From Gymnopus androsaceus JB14 (lineage: Eukaryota > Basidiomycota > Agaricomycetes > Agaricales > Omphalotaceae), in the NCBI GenBank assembly GCA_009733575.1, contig ML769764.1, forward strand, positions 1-59,747: DNA of 59,747 bases, written 5' to 3'. How positions within the stretch are numbered: position 1 is the stretch's first letter; the number at the start of each line of letters is the position of its first letter. A program made the translations under genes and the position numbers. Positions 33,791 through 45,068 of the stretch are shown in pieces. The notes below the pieces were generated by a model. The model did no database searches and was not told the DNA's origin. It worked only from the letters and a program-made list of their open reading frames with translations.

Positions 33791-34065
33791 CAGTGACGGC
33801 GAAATCAAATCCACACCCCCGATTTGGAAACCGCATACGTCACGGGCGCTTACCACACAAATCATCGTACCTCTCCGCAAAAATTAGCTATTTCCTAGTA
33901 TACTTAGTCTGTATTAACACCAAGAATAGCGTAGAATACAGTACATAGTCATGATATTATAGTATTGCCCAAAAAAAAGTGGTAAAAAACAGTTCAAAAA
34001 ACTTTAGCGCCGGTGACGTATGTGGCTTCCAAATCGGGGGTGTGGATTTGATTTCGCCGTCACTG
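33791..34065. mobile_element. CAGTGACGGC-family MITE, copy 3 (275 bp, different subfamily)
   Basis: Termini CAGTGACGGCGAAATCAAAT and ATTTGATTTCGCCGTCACTG, with inverted repeats of about 37 bp. The outer 10 bp equal those of the copies at 17636 and 20238, the rest differs. Flanked by TA (33789-33790, 34066-34067). Against empty R1 sites (CCATACTATGCATTCC) there are four extra bases (TCTA) on the left, possibly an older excision footprint. Confidence 0.85.
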
Positions 34066-34111
34066 TATGCATTCCATTAGCTACTGATGTACCTGTACAG
34101 TATAGTACTTC

Positions 34112-36024
34112 TGGGGATCATTCACAATGCAATCCCTGCAGCAGCTCTAATATCTCGATACTATACTTTGAATTACCGCCACCTTCAAACCAGTAGAGTA
34201 AATTTGGTAACATGTCCTCCATGACACCGACATCCCCATGCTTCATCGCCTGGTCAAGAACAATATATTGAAGTACATCTTGGCTCCACATCACGATCTG
34301 CCCTTTATATTCATCACGTTGGTTTTTGGTTGCTGCTGCTGTGTGCTGAGGCTGGAAGCAGATGCCCAAACTGGTGTAACCTTCTCTGCTAAGGCTAGTA
34401 AATCTTCTGGCGATTTTTGTGAGAGCTCCAGCAAATCTTGAACCTTTGCAATATCAAGCCAACAGAGACGCAAGTGAGCATCAGCCATGATGTAGAGCAG
34501 CTCAACAATGTCGTGATGGAAAGGCTCCTTGATAGAAGTTGTCTGGAGTCCCTTCCATTCCAAAACATCAATTGCGAGATACCGCGACCAGCTCCATCTC
34601 CGAGGTAATGTTTGTGGAGTGAGTAGGTGAATGCCATCATCAAGTGAAGCCAACCAAAAACCAACACTATCCAGTCAAGGCAGTCATCAGAGTTGAAGTC
34701 TTCACCTTGCAAACGGAACAGCCCATGGAGACGGTTGATTGTGAGTTGGTCACTGATCCAGAAGATAATTTGCAGTAAGGCTATTTTAATTCATTCATCG
34801 GCACTGTCTAGGCGTAGTTGCCTAAGCCATTCATGTATAAGATGTTTGTTATCTGTGTAGCTGGGTAAACGGTATGTTTGTGAAGTTGCGGAGCAGCGGC
34901 TTCTCTAATTTCCCAGATATGGAAAGCAGTCAGTGGATTCTGGAGTCCTTGTGCACGAAACTCCTTCAACCTCTGATTAGCTTCAGGAGGAAGTTGGTGT
35001 ACACTGCGCTTGACAAATACTGTGGCAGCGCAACCATTGCCGAAGGTGGTCTGGTTGTCATTTTGCTGGGAGTAGACACAGAAAGGGAGGCTCATGTTGT
35101 CATGAGCAATGATCCAGAAAAATAACTGATCCATGAGGCTAATAACTTCATACATGCAATTCTTGGATATTGTAGCTGCTGCATTTGCTTTCCACTTGTG
35201 GCTCATAGTAATGCCAAGAATATGAAGGGTATCAAAAGCTTTTGCTGAGAGTCCTTTGAACTTCAGATAGATTGACAGGACCTTCTGGAAACGCCCACAA
35301 TTCTTGTTACGGGTGTAACAGAGCATTGAAATAATTGTAAAGATGATCTGAGTGAGACAAACTCAGTCCACCACACCACATTTGGAACAAGAAAATTGAC
35401 AAACCTTGTCTGGGTTCTTTCGAGTATTTTTATGCTCTTGTTGGACACTGTAGCCAAGAGAACGCAGAAGTTGCCAGAGGTCTGGTGCAAGCTCCATGAC
35501 AGCAGGAATAATTTCCTCAAAGGATAGACTGGTTAATGCTTCTTCTGTAAGCTCTGCAGGTCCTGGAGGCGATTTCAGAAGCTCTGAAACTGCCTTCATC
35601 TCTCTCAATAAGGTCTCGGAAAGGCATTCCCATGCAAACTCCGCCATGACCACACTTGCACCCTGACCAACAGTTTTGTGTGCTTGATGGGGTGGTCTCC
35701 ACCACTTCCGTAGAATTCCTGGTAGACAATGGCTGGATAAAAGTGCAGTCCGAGCACCTCTTATCTGAGGATCACTAACATATTCCTTGGATCCCCAGCT
35801 GAGAGCATCAAGAAATAATGCAACATCCATCTCTACTGCTTCACAGGCATCAAGCACAGTGTGAACCCGGGTAGGAAGGTCAGGCCAATCATGTACTCTA
35901 GAGGCTCTTCAGGGGGATTCGGAAAGGAATCCTTATCCGATCTTGAATCTTCTCCTTTGAAAAAGATGGCTTCATAGTCGGAGAGAGATATACCACCTGG
36001 ATGTGAGGGCATGGAAGAAAGCAA
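34112..36024 (-). pseudogene. DUF6589 family gene, frameshifted
   Basis: From 36024 downward: an N-terminal exon, then 35857-35363 with FAWECLSETLLREMKAVSE and PDLWQLLRSLGY. Next come 35326-34808 with YLKFKGLSAKAFDTLHILGIT, MSHKWKANAAATISK, DNMSLPFCVYSQQNDNQ and FGNGCAATVF, then DWIVLVFGWLHLMMAFTYSLHK near 34690. Last are 34653-34291 (KEPFHHDIVELLYIMADAHL) and 34369-34118 with GDVGVMEDMLPNLLYWFEGGG. This is the full domain order of DUF6589, a basidiomycete family of unknown function that is often multicopy and repeat-associated. At least three frame changes are needed, and the C-terminus is cut by R1 copy B at 34111. Confidence 0.75.
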
Positions 36025-36029
36025 GCAAA

Positions 36030-36590
36030 AATTGAAATTTATTAAGGATGTAATAATTAAAGCAGAGCGTGAGTCGCGTCATCGGCAGTATCACGTGGCG
36101 TGGTCAGAAGCTACCATATTTAGATGTTGATGTGGTGGTGAATTTCACATCTGACATCATAGTAGCCAGCAGCCAAATGCACCAGACATTGTAGTCAAAA
36201 ATTCACAAAATTTTATGGGCCGTTTGGTCCGACAACTATTACGGCTGGGGAGGAGACTAGGGAAACAGTGAGCTTCAGAAGCGAGGTAAAAGAAGTCTCA
36301 AATATTCTGAAAAGATAGGCATGTCCTTTCTTCACCGCCAGAGACAGCAGCAAATACAACTCCGCATAGCCATTAACACATTTATGTGGAAAGAATGATA
36401 TGTCAAATCAAAGTGTATTATGTTCTTACCTGTGCCAGCTGAGGCAGGGGCCATACTCATAGAGGAGGGGACAATGAGGGATTCAGAAGAGTTCAGCAGC
36501 CATCATGTGCGCCCGGGATCGCGTCAAACCCGACTGATTGTTGATCGCTGATTGGTGATGCTTCTTCTGAAGCTTTAATTCAATGATACT
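36030..36590. other. No recognisable gene
   Basis: Spacer between the divergent DUF6589 and CxC2-KDZ pseudogenes. Nothing beyond short frames seen. It may include the promoters of both. Confidence 0.3.
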
Positions 36591-36598
36591 TATCACTC

Positions 36599-38735
36599 AT
36601 GCACCCTAAAATTCAAAAAGTCAAGTTCAAACCTGCAGCTTCAGGCTCAAACGCCAATACTGCATCTTCCTCTGCAACTAATGCTCAACCCGCGGCTAAC
36701 CTAACAAGAGGGGGCAAGCCGAAGTTTTTTACAGCAAGTTTAATTGATATTCAAGAAATTGGTCAGAAGTCAACTGCAACAGTTTATGTGGATGAGTTAT
36801 CGCAGGATGGCTGTTGCATGAAGCAGAAAACCATGGAAGCTTCATTTCCATCTTCACTGAAACACAGGCACTCAGGAGTATCATTGGATCCTTGTTCGGA
36901 ACCGTTGAATGAGACTCCAGTTGGTTCTGCTGGGCTTCAGCCAATCTGGCTTTGAGGATGTTGCAGATTCCAGAAATGTTCTTGACATTGAATCCCTGCT
37001 TAAAGGGGTTGTTCCACGGAGTAAACGTAGGTATCTTGCATCGGTGAGTGATTTTAGTTGGGTGACTAGTGCGCTGCATCTGAACTAATAGGGGATCTTG
37101 CAGGACAAACCACGACTTGCCTAGAGACTGTTTGCAGATGAATACCTTGTTGAAATGATGCACATGGAAGGCAGAGGTGATGGGAATAAGGTGGCTTGCC
37201 ATTGCTGTTGTTTTTCAGATGTTGGTGAACCCATCGCCCAAGTTCGTTATATCCATGCTATCATCACCACTCATTTCCGACACTTGCCGCCAATTTACAA
37301 TCACTTGCCATTGATCAATGACATCCGACACTCGCTGCCAATGTTCAACACTTGCCGCCGATTTCCAATCAATCAATGTATTGATCTGATAGCTGCTCTT
37401 TACCTTTGGAAACATTCCTATCATGTTTGAACAAACTTTCCAATACTTATTGTTTTATTCCTTTCATATTCTTTTGTCTTTCTTACTGAATTACTTTATT
37501 GTTATACTTACTGAATACACTCCCAGATATATATTACTTATTGTTCTTTACATTTATCCGTTTATCCAAACTCACTAGTATTTAAGTAGTATACTATGTA
37601 TCATAACTTTAGTTTGAAAATCAACTTAGCCTAGCTGATCTTCTCTAGTCATATTTCCGACATCTACGCCAATCAATTGATTAACATTGCGATTGATTTG
37701 CGATCGAATTGTGGCTGTGCATTTGCTCTACTCTGCCCGTCTTCCACTCCTTCCCTCTGGGACACATTACAGTGTGTTAAGCCTTAGGTGTTGCTAACAG
37801 CTTCACCAAGTCCCGTTATTTCAAAGGTCCAACCCAGGTCATCAATCAATCGACATCGGTCGATTCCCACGATTGATTTGCGATTGATTTCCCGCTACTT
37901 TGATCTGGGCTGCACGGGCTTAACAGAGTTCCACTATATTGTTGTATGGAATGCTTCTCAGAGGACCTGGTATGCCAAGAATGCTGCCGGGAAATCCACA
38001 CGGACCTCCCATTACATATTGTAGAGGTAATACTATCCTTTTATCTTACAGATGCAGCATACTCAGATTACCCTTTTAGAAATGGAATGGGGAGTTTTTT
38101 GGGTGAATTCCCCTGCGCAATATTAGTGTTATGGTTCAACTAGGTCATTGTCCAAATGAACAATGTTTCAATCCAAGGCTTATACAGTGTTTACGATTAT
38201 TCACATAAACAGTGTGCGTAGCTTGATCCTGGTGTACTGTGATTGCCCGAATTGCCATGCTGCTGGTGAATGGCACCAACAGCTAATGCGCCGCCATTGG
38301 TTTCCAGCCACTCACATTGATCCTTGAACAGCGGCTACCTTCCAGGTGCTTAATATGTTCCACATCTTGACGTTACAAGGGAAGGTTACAACTTATGATT
38401 TCTATGCGGGACTGGAGAAGTTGACAAACAATGCTGGGTTGGGCACGAATAAGGTAGAAATGGCTCATTTCTTTCTAGCTTGATTTACTTTGTGTGCTGA
38501 TTGTTCATATTGTAGGATTGATACAAGGCTTTCTCTAGAATGATGAGGGAGTGGTATCATTTGGAGATGGCAAAGCAAGCTGGCTGTGATAATGATACAG
38601 AGCATACCTTGGCCAAGACTTGAATGGGGGAAATGGGTATCTCTTGTATTGCCTGCCCATGTCCTGGTGGTGCAGGATTCGGAGGAGCATGCAAAGAAGG
38701 AAGCCAAGTTTTTGTTAGACTGGCCGGCAGCGGTG
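36599..38735 (+). pseudogene. KDZ transposase of the CxC2 type, N-terminal half, decayed
   Basis: The first exon ends in TATVYVDELSQDGCCMKQKT and SVSLDPCSEP-type sequence, a signature of CxC2-KDZ proteins. RSKRRYLAS-like and MHMEGRGDG follow, then the zinc cluster: HCCCFSDVGEP (about 37200-37228) and, after a 0.7-kb insertion, CMECFSEDLVCQECCREIHTD (about 37945-38010). Next are HWFPATHIDP, FQVLNMFHILTLQGKVTTYDFYAGLEKL and FSRMMREWYHLEMAKQAG, ending at GGACKEGSQVFV (38727). Stops (one at a CGA-type site near 38327) and frameshifts are frequent. The catalytic half (the MDGN, YD and ER motifs) is missing. Confidence 0.75.
37229..37935. mobile_element. 0.7-kb insertion in the CxC2 zinc cluster
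   Basis: Sequence between the two halves of the CxC2 domain. AT-rich, with clustered CAATCAAT/GATTGATTTGCGATTGATT motifs near both ends (37300-37380, 37660-37720, 37840-37895) and TTGCCGCCAATTT-type repeats at the left. No ORF, and no clean terminal repeats or target duplication found. Identity unknown. Confidence 0.45.
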
Positions 38736-38883
38736 TTTAGCGCCACCTCTTCTCTCTTTTGTACCATCATCAGTACTTGTAGCAATTCATTCTCAACAAG
38801 CTCTTTCAAACAAAATTTCGAATTCTCTTGCTACGAATACACCGTAGCTTCACTTTACACACTTTTTCGGAAAAATCACCGAT

Positions 38884-40140
38884 TGACGTAAGCGGGAGGG
38901 CCAAGGTTGCTTTTTGATTTTTGATTTTTGATGTTTGATTTTCCACATGATTTTTAGCACTTTTTTTTTGTGTTCTACCTATTATCAGAGTGCTTAGTGT
39001 ATATAGGGTATATCCCCGTCTAGCTTTCACTTGGTTGTTGGCTGTATAGGGCCAATTGAACCTGTCCTGCAAAGGTGCACAGGACATATATTACATTACA
39101 TACTCGTAGCCACGGAAAAAAACAGTCCAGGTCACATTTGCATTTGAACTTGCAATTTTCAGTGCATTTTTGAAAGGAGATCACAAAAAATTCTGAGTAT
39201 GTGAATATGTTGTATTGATGGTGGTAAACATCCTCAGAAAGTATTGGGCTTATAACACAAGCATGAGAGTGTCAATCAACCAAGTATATGAGTGGTATCA
39301 AAAAAGGTGGACCATTTTTTTCTGTGGCCATGAGTACCATGTATTAACAAAGCTCTGATGGTGTACCTGTTTGATTCTCCCTTGCTGTGCAGTAACGCAA
39401 GCTCATGCTGAAACTATCAGATCGTGTATGCGATTCCTGTTATGATCAGTAAATGTATATTTTGTTGCTTTTGTTGCATTTTGCTACTCCATCGAGATTT
39501 TTACTTCATCTCATTTTGTTGGCTTTACATTTTATGTAGAATTGTGAGCTTTTATTACTACTATACTGCTCCATTCAATTTTCATCAACAGTTAACTGAT
39601 GTAGGCAAGAAGAAGACCAAGGTTGATTTGCGATTTTTGATTTGTGTTTTTTTATTATTATTTTTGAATCCTGGTTTCATATATTTGGAATGACGTCTTA
39701 AAGGTCATGAAGATGCTAAAAAAGAAACATGTACAAGTGAAAACAATTTCTCCATTAAAATCATACTGCGAGAATTATTGTGAGATAAAGGCAACAAAAT
39801 GGATACTGACCAGTGGGGGGAATCGAACTAACAATCTGATGGTTTTGGTGTAAGTCTGGGCTTGCGTTACAGCAAGGGAGAATCAAACAGGTACACCATC
39901 AGAGCTTTGTTAATACATGGTATGTAATGTAATATATGTCCTGTGCATCTTTGCAGGACAGGGTCAATTGGCCCTATACAGCCAACAACCAAGTGAAAGC
40001 TAGATGGGAATATACCCTATATACACTAAGCACTCTGATAATAGGTAGAACACAAAAAAAAAAGTGCTAAAAATCATGTGGAAAATCAAAGATCAAAGAT
40101 CAAAAATCAAAAATCAACCTTGGCCCTCCCGCCTACGTCA
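38884..40140. mobile_element. Foldback element with about 285-bp TIRs (MULE-like?)
   Basis: Starts TGACGTAAGCGGGAGGGCCA and ends TGGCCCTCCCGCCTACGTCA. After removing MITE-A copy 2 from the left arm, the arms pair over about 285 bp, including ATTTTTGATTTTTGAT repeats, TGTTCTACCTATTATCAGAG and CCAACAACCAAGTGAAAGC. Flanking 7-mers are CACCGAT and CACCAAT, a plausible target duplication with one CpG-to-CpA change. The loop (about 39400-39868) has no transposase. Long TIRs suggest a Mutator-like or other non-autonomous element. Confidence 0.7.
39103..39334. mobile_element. MITE-A copy 2 (232 bp)
   Basis: CTCGTAGCCACGG ... CTGTGGCCATGAG, flanked by TA. The opposite arm of the foldback (39925-39945) shows the empty site, with a single TA in ATTACATACCATGTATT, so the insertion is proven. 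Confidence 0.9.
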
Positions 40141-40161
40141 CACCAATCCTACTGTCTCGAT

Positions 40162-40995
40162 ATGTCCTTGGAACTCACGTGCTTGCAAGCAAAAGCTGCA
40201 GCCTCTACCGTGGGTCCCTCTGCCTCTGGCAACCAGACTCAAGAAGTCAACAACAACCAGGGCAGTCAGAGGGGCCAGGGAGACAATGATGAGATACACA
40301 ACAACGAAGACCCTCTATCCTTGCTCGGTGGGGGAGACCCAGGAGCGGACAGTTACCCTTGTGCTGCTATTCCGCAAAGACAGAAGTCTCTCCCCTTCAA
40401 GCCTCAGTTACCCAGGCCGAGGTCCAATCTCTTCAACAACCTCCTCAGGTCCCAGGGTGATGACCAGGATGTCCAAGGGGACAATGACGGTGGGGATGTT
40501 GACAAGTTTGGCTATCCGTCAAACAGGTCAACTCGTGCTGCGGCCCTCTGTTACCCTGGGGGTTACGTTCCTGCAGATGAAGCCAGTGGAACTACATTAT
40601 GCATGCCTTCCTCTTTGGCCCAGCACACTGATTCTTGCCACTCTCATTGTGGAGCCGCTCCAGCTCCAGACAACTTCAGCACAAACGCCGCGTCCAGCTC
40701 AGGTCTGCATCCTCCGGAGATTGTGATTACGGATACCAGCAGCAAGCAATGCGAGGTTAGATGCACAACCTCATTCTTCTTACACTCCTATATACGGGTC
40801 AATCCTTATTCAGGCAAGTTTGCGTGGACTTTCACTGACCCATTCTCCTATACAGACACTCATACAGGTGCAAGGAGAGGTGATACATTGGTCTCCAACC
40901 CTCAAAAGGACGCTCAAGCTGGGGATGGCATACGTGTCCATGCAGTAAGTGCTACAAGATTGCACACAGTTGGGGTAACTCACGAGGAGGCTTAG
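40162..40995 (+). CDS. Hypothetical protein, low-complexity acidic N-terminus
   Basis: Open frame that can start at the ATG at 40162 (MSLELTCLQAKAAAS); the frame is open further upstream into the foldback TIR. About 277 residues to the TAG at 40993-40995. The first half is rich in Asn, Gln, Gly and Asp (EVNNNQGSQRGQGDNDEIHN); the second is cysteine/serine-containing without a domain I know. GC content is higher than around it, and no stop is present over more than 800 bp. A second frame (40064-40726) overlaps, so the true frame is not certain. It could be a Gag-like or LINE ORF1 fragment. Confidence 0.35.
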   Translation: MSLELTCLQAKAAASTVGPSASGNQTQEVNNNQGSQRGQGDNDEIHNNEDPLSLLGGGDPGADSYPCAAIPQRQKSLPFKPQLPRPRSNLFNNLLRSQGDDQDVQGDNDGGDVDKFGYPSNRSTRAAALCYPGGYVPADEASGTTLCMPSSLAQHTDSCHSHCGAAPAPDNFSTNAASSSGLHPPEIVITDTSSKQCEVRCTTSFFLHSYIRVNPYSGKFAWTFTDPFSYTDTHTGARRGDTLVSNPQKDAQAGDGIRVHAVSATRLHTVGVTHEEA

Positions 40996-41662
40996 CTACA
41001 GATAACGCCCACAAACCTCAGCCAACCATGTTCTACCCTCCCCAGACTGCTTCCCCTCCTGCTCCGAGCTGTGCCTCTCCTCAGGGCCCGAGCTGCAGGC
41101 TTCCTCCTGCCGCACCCAAACACATTCCAGTCCAGGAAAGCCAGCTCTCCACCTTGAGGCCAATTCAGCTCAGTGGATCCTTCGTTGGCATGCACATGGG
41201 AAAGGGAAAAAATTAACCTCTACCAAATTTGCCTACGAAAGTAGACAGTTCCTGGCAACTGATATTATTTACAAATTACATACCAATTTCTGATGTTTGC
41301 GAAGCCCCAATTAGCAGACAGAAATTTTCAAAGTCAAGCAAAAACTTAAGTGAACAGAATTCGCTCCAGATTGTGCTCATATATGAGGATGCAAAAGCTA
41401 ACAAGATTCATAAAATTTCATGAATAAGTATTATGTCCACGCAAGATATAAATTATGATTACTAATCTATACATCTGAATAATAAGAAATCTGAGCTACA
41501 GAATGTGAACTCGATATGAGATAATTGTTTGCAAAAATCAGCGCGCATGGTAAGGCAACTCAAAGGTTATAAATCAAGGAAAGTGGTTAGTCATCACTGC
41601 GTCAAGGTCAAGATGCAGAAGCGTGACGCTGAAGACACAGACGCATGATATGTATTCAATTA
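40996..41662. other. No recognisable gene
   Basis: Pro-rich short frames to about 41216, then AT-rich sequence. Confidence 0.3.
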
Positions 41663-43895
41663 CTACCTCGACAAATTCAGCATTACTGATCTCCCATAGG
41701 AGTAGTTGTAACAAGCAGCGTGTGCAACAATATCATCAAGATCAATGATATCCTCTGTATGGCTGAGGTCAGAGGAATAAGTTTTGGCACGAAGATGTGG
41801 ATAGCAAACGAAAGGATTGTATAAGGAGGTGGAGAGGGGCAAGTGTCGCCGAACATAGATGAACAGTATTGCCGATGTTCTCAATCCGCTGGATTTGACC
41901 AGCCAGCGGGGTCCCACCAGACATTGGTCTGTAGATTATATTGGCATTCCCCTTGTGCGTTGTATGCGGAGAAAAATTGACACCGTTGTGCTTAGCATAA
42001 GCACGGAATGCGCCTTTTCTTTCAGTGAATTCCCCGGTGTTGTGAGGAGCATTGACTGGTACGAAGCATTTGTTGAAGAGCACTTTGAGCTGTCGAACAG
42101 CCTCAGGGCAGTCCGGACGGTGCAACCAGTGGCGTAGATTCGCAGTTCGGACGAGTGTTTTGACAATGGTGAGTTCCATGGGACCTAAATGTGGCGTTAA
42201 ATCTTTATGAATGACGATTTCATTGGAAACTTACTACCAACAAAGTCATTTGTACTTACTACCGACAAAGTCATTTGTATTCATTTTTTGGAGGCTCCAA
42301 TGAGGTGTTCAAATGGGAAGCACCACCATGAGATGACGGGGCCAAATAGTAGAAGAAAGTCATAGATGTGCTGACCGGCATGGATGTTTGGCCGGGCGGT
42401 ACCTTTGCAGGTGTGCGGAAACAGTGTGTGTAAGTTGCCAACCCACTGATTGTAGTATTTCTGGTAGGCTTCAGCGCAAGCAGAGGTCACAGTGTATCTA
42501 CAGGCAATAATGGTGGCCTGGAAAAGCACCATCGTGTGGTCTATGGCCTTGAGCAAGAAAGAGTTGGAAGGAGGAGTGCAACCATCATCATCACCCCAGA
42601 GGATGATGAGTGCTATAGGGAGATACACTCTGCTCAACATGCACCATTTGTCTGCCTTGATTGTTCCCGCATTGGACTCCCCATAGTTTTTTGGTACAGA
42701 GTTCAACCAAGACGCAGTGGTGCAATACCAAATGACGCGTTGGATGAATGAGAGGGTTTCTGGTGTCCCTGTAGGGATGATGAAGGCAGTGGAGTTGTGC
42801 GGTTGGTTCAATCTCTATTAGAATACTTTAGCAAAATGGTTCTTTGAATGAAGAAATTTTACTCACCCAGTCAAGGAGCAAAGCTATGAAGTGAGATTTT
42901 GTCAACGCAACGCCCGTAGGCGCAGAGATGGACTCTGGCTTCTTTGAGGTATGACAAGCACACTGTAAATGCATCATAGAGACTTTAGCACTTAGATTGT
43001 GGAGGGTTGTAGGAAGTTCAAGTGTGTGAGCAACAAACTTGAGCGAGGCAAGGGTTCCCTGGTTTTCCAATTGAGATCATAGCTGTTCAAGTGTCAATGC
43101 CTTATCTCCTGAGATAGCTAGAGATAAGGCCTTCTGAACTTTGATCACCAAAAGCACCTGTTTCTCCGGTATCTTCAAACCTTCAGGGACTGTCTCATTG
43201 TTGTACAGAGTCCATGGCCAGTCAAATGCATATTTGAAACCATCGGCACTGATTTGGATAGCTGATGCGTCGAGACGGAGAGCATAGCGGCAGTGATAAT
43301 GTACAACACCCTCCAGGATACAGTGCATAGCGTCAATCACAAGCATCCAGGTAGGATCCCAATACTCCAATAGCCAGAAGGATGACCATCAGACACCGTG
43401 GTTCTTGACAATGGCAGTGCGCTCGGAGTGTGTCCGAGCATCTCTATAGGCCTCCGACCAGCAGCGGAGTTTTGAAATATCTCAACGAGGCCAATTTTTG
43501 TGATCACAGCTAAAGATATGATGTGTGCCATGCAAGTTGCATACTGTGCAGATGAAGTTTGACATTGTTCCCATAAAACCAGCAGCCTTTTGAGCAGCAG
43601 GCAGATTTGTTCACAGAGAGAAAGATCCCCGCTTCGACTACCACCCCTAACTCCAAATTGGCAGTGCGGGATACCCTCATGCCAGGTTGCCATGCTTCAA
43701 TGAATTTCTCCAAGGTAGGTTGAAGATAATGGTCCAGTTGGTCGTAGTCAGGTTCATGAGGACCAGGAATGAGGTAGGTGTAAAGATGGTCTGGGAGGTA
43801 TCGGATTGATAAATCTAGAGCCAGATTGGCACAGGAGACAACTCCAACAGACGCATGGAGGCCTCGATGTGTGATATAGTACTATAACTGTCATA
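41663..43895 (-). pseudogene. CACTA (En/Spm) Tnp2-type transposase, C-terminal two thirds, frameshifted
   Basis: From 43895 downward: YLPDHLYTYLIPGPHEPDYD and LEKFIEAWQPGM (about 43690-43800), then CMAHIISLAVITKIG. At 43370 comes EYWDPTWMLVIDAMHCILEG with VHYHCRYAL, a hallmark of fungal Tnp2 proteins. Towards the C-terminus are LFGPVISWWCFPFEHLIG (about 42300) and RHWLHRPDCPEAVRQLKVLF. Last, after one frameshift near 41860, are FIYVRRHLPLS, YPHLRAKTYSS and EDIIDLDDIVAHAACY, ending in SVMLNLSR at 41663. At least four frame changes or stops. N-terminal third missing; sequence 43896-44248 shows nothing recognisable. Confidence 0.8.
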
Positions 43896-44065
43896 GTTGA
43901 AACATGTAGCCATATTCTATGTCAATGTTAGTGCATATACTGGTTAGTCTTACACTGGGGGCAAGGCCCAAGGCAATCAAAATGTGATGCCCTTACATGG
44001 ATTTCTGCAGGGATTCTGCAGGGATTCTCCACTGATTCTCCGACAAGTAACACTGATGTCACAAA

Positions 44066-44094
44066 CATATATATATATATATAATATATATAAT
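44066..44094. repeat. AT dinucleotide microsatellite
   Basis: A run of AT repeats directly left of the point where the duplicated 4.27-kb segment begins. The contig after the gap starts in a related but shorter AT-rich sequence (48381-48403), so this microsatellite is the probable assembly break point. Confidence 0.8.
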
Positions 44095-44248
44095 TTTCTC
44101 ACCACATAGCATTGACATGTGAATCGGCAAGAGCTGGCCCAACTGGCCTAAGAAAGATAATCAGTCTCGTCATCTAAGTACTCAACTCTTGTCCAGTTCT
44201 CATTCATTCCTCATTCCTCATTCCCTCATGGTAATACTCATGGTAATA

Positions 44249-44480
44249 CTCATGGCCACGGAAAAAAATGGTCCACCTTTTTTGATACCACTCATGTACT
44301 TGGTCGATTGACATTCTCATGCTTGTGTTATAAGCCCAATACTTTCTGAGGATGTTTACCACCATCAATACAACATATTCACATACTCAGAATTTTTTGT
44401 GATCTCCTTTCCAAAATGCACTGAAAATTGCAAGTTCAAATGCAAATGTGACCTGGACCGTTTTTTTCCGTGGCTACGAG
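44249..44480. mobile_element. MITE-A copy 3 (232 bp)
   Basis: CTCATGGCCACGG ... CCGTGGCTACGAG, TA on both sides (44247-44248, 44481-44482). Duplicate at 48562-48795 across the gap. Confidence 0.85.
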
Positions 44481-44489
44481 TAGCCTGTA

Positions 44490-45068
44490 AACTGACCAGT
44501 TCCAATATCAACCACAGAGATAGACCTTCCAACTTCCCTTATCATTCAGCTCTGCTGTACACTGGTGGTTTGGCTCAATGTTAAAGCTGGTGTCAGCCAT
44601 GATATTTCCAACAAAATCCTGCGGTCACTGCAGTTCATCATTTTCACAATCCTCCAACTTATCACAGTTGGAATACAATCATCTCTTGGCATTCATATTG
44701 CTTTCCCCAAAATCAAAATTCCTGGTGATGTGCGCATAGCCTACAAGTATAGCCTTTGGCAGTAGTGAGAAACTGAAAATTATATGCACTGCTTGTTGTC
44801 CAACTTGCTATACCATGTATCCTCAGCCCATTCCATGGTGTTGCAAGTGGAAGGAGTCTATCTGAGCAAAGCCTTGTAATACCGAACTTTGGCGTAAACA
44901 ACAATTTGGAAAGACCATGAAATGGGTACCAAAGACACTCTATAACACCCAATGTCTTGACTCATGGCTGCACTTCTTCCTTTCACGGCGGATTATTGTA
45001 GAAGCACTGGATACTACATTTTTCCATACTCCTGCTGCATTTGGTGCAGATATGCATGATATTCATTT
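44490..45068 (+). pseudogene. CACTA Tnp2-type transposase, N-terminal fragment
   Basis: Plus-strand frame with LNVKAGVSHDISNKIL, PGDVRIAYKYSLWQ, and further on VPKTLYNTQCLDSWLHFFLSRR, IIVEALDTTF and ADMHDI, the order found before the catalytic region of fungal Tnp2 proteins. Several frame changes. R1 copy C interrupts it right after MHDI, and the gene resumes at 46372. Confidence 0.65.

Larger units (their letters stand above)
31054..34111 (+). mobile_element. R1 element copy B with four nested insertions
   Basis: Starts CATGAAGGCGGATTCCAGAG; the right end is clipped to ...GTACTTC. Removing the poly-A retroposon (31319-32384), the 191-bp MITE, the gag fragment with its 36-bp repeat and the 275-bp MITE leaves about 1067 bp, the length of the other copies. 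Its right end abuts the DUF6589 pseudogene directly, so it may have inserted in that gene. Confidence 0.65.

Noticed and set aside
39810..39905. Second tRNA (B-box-like AGTTCGATTCC on the minus strand)
   Set aside because: No matching acceptor stem or D arm, and it lies in the foldback loop/arm.
43896..44248. N-terminal part of the 41663-43895 Tnp2 gene
   Set aside because: I could not find further Tnp2 motifs upstream of YLPDHLY on the minus strand.
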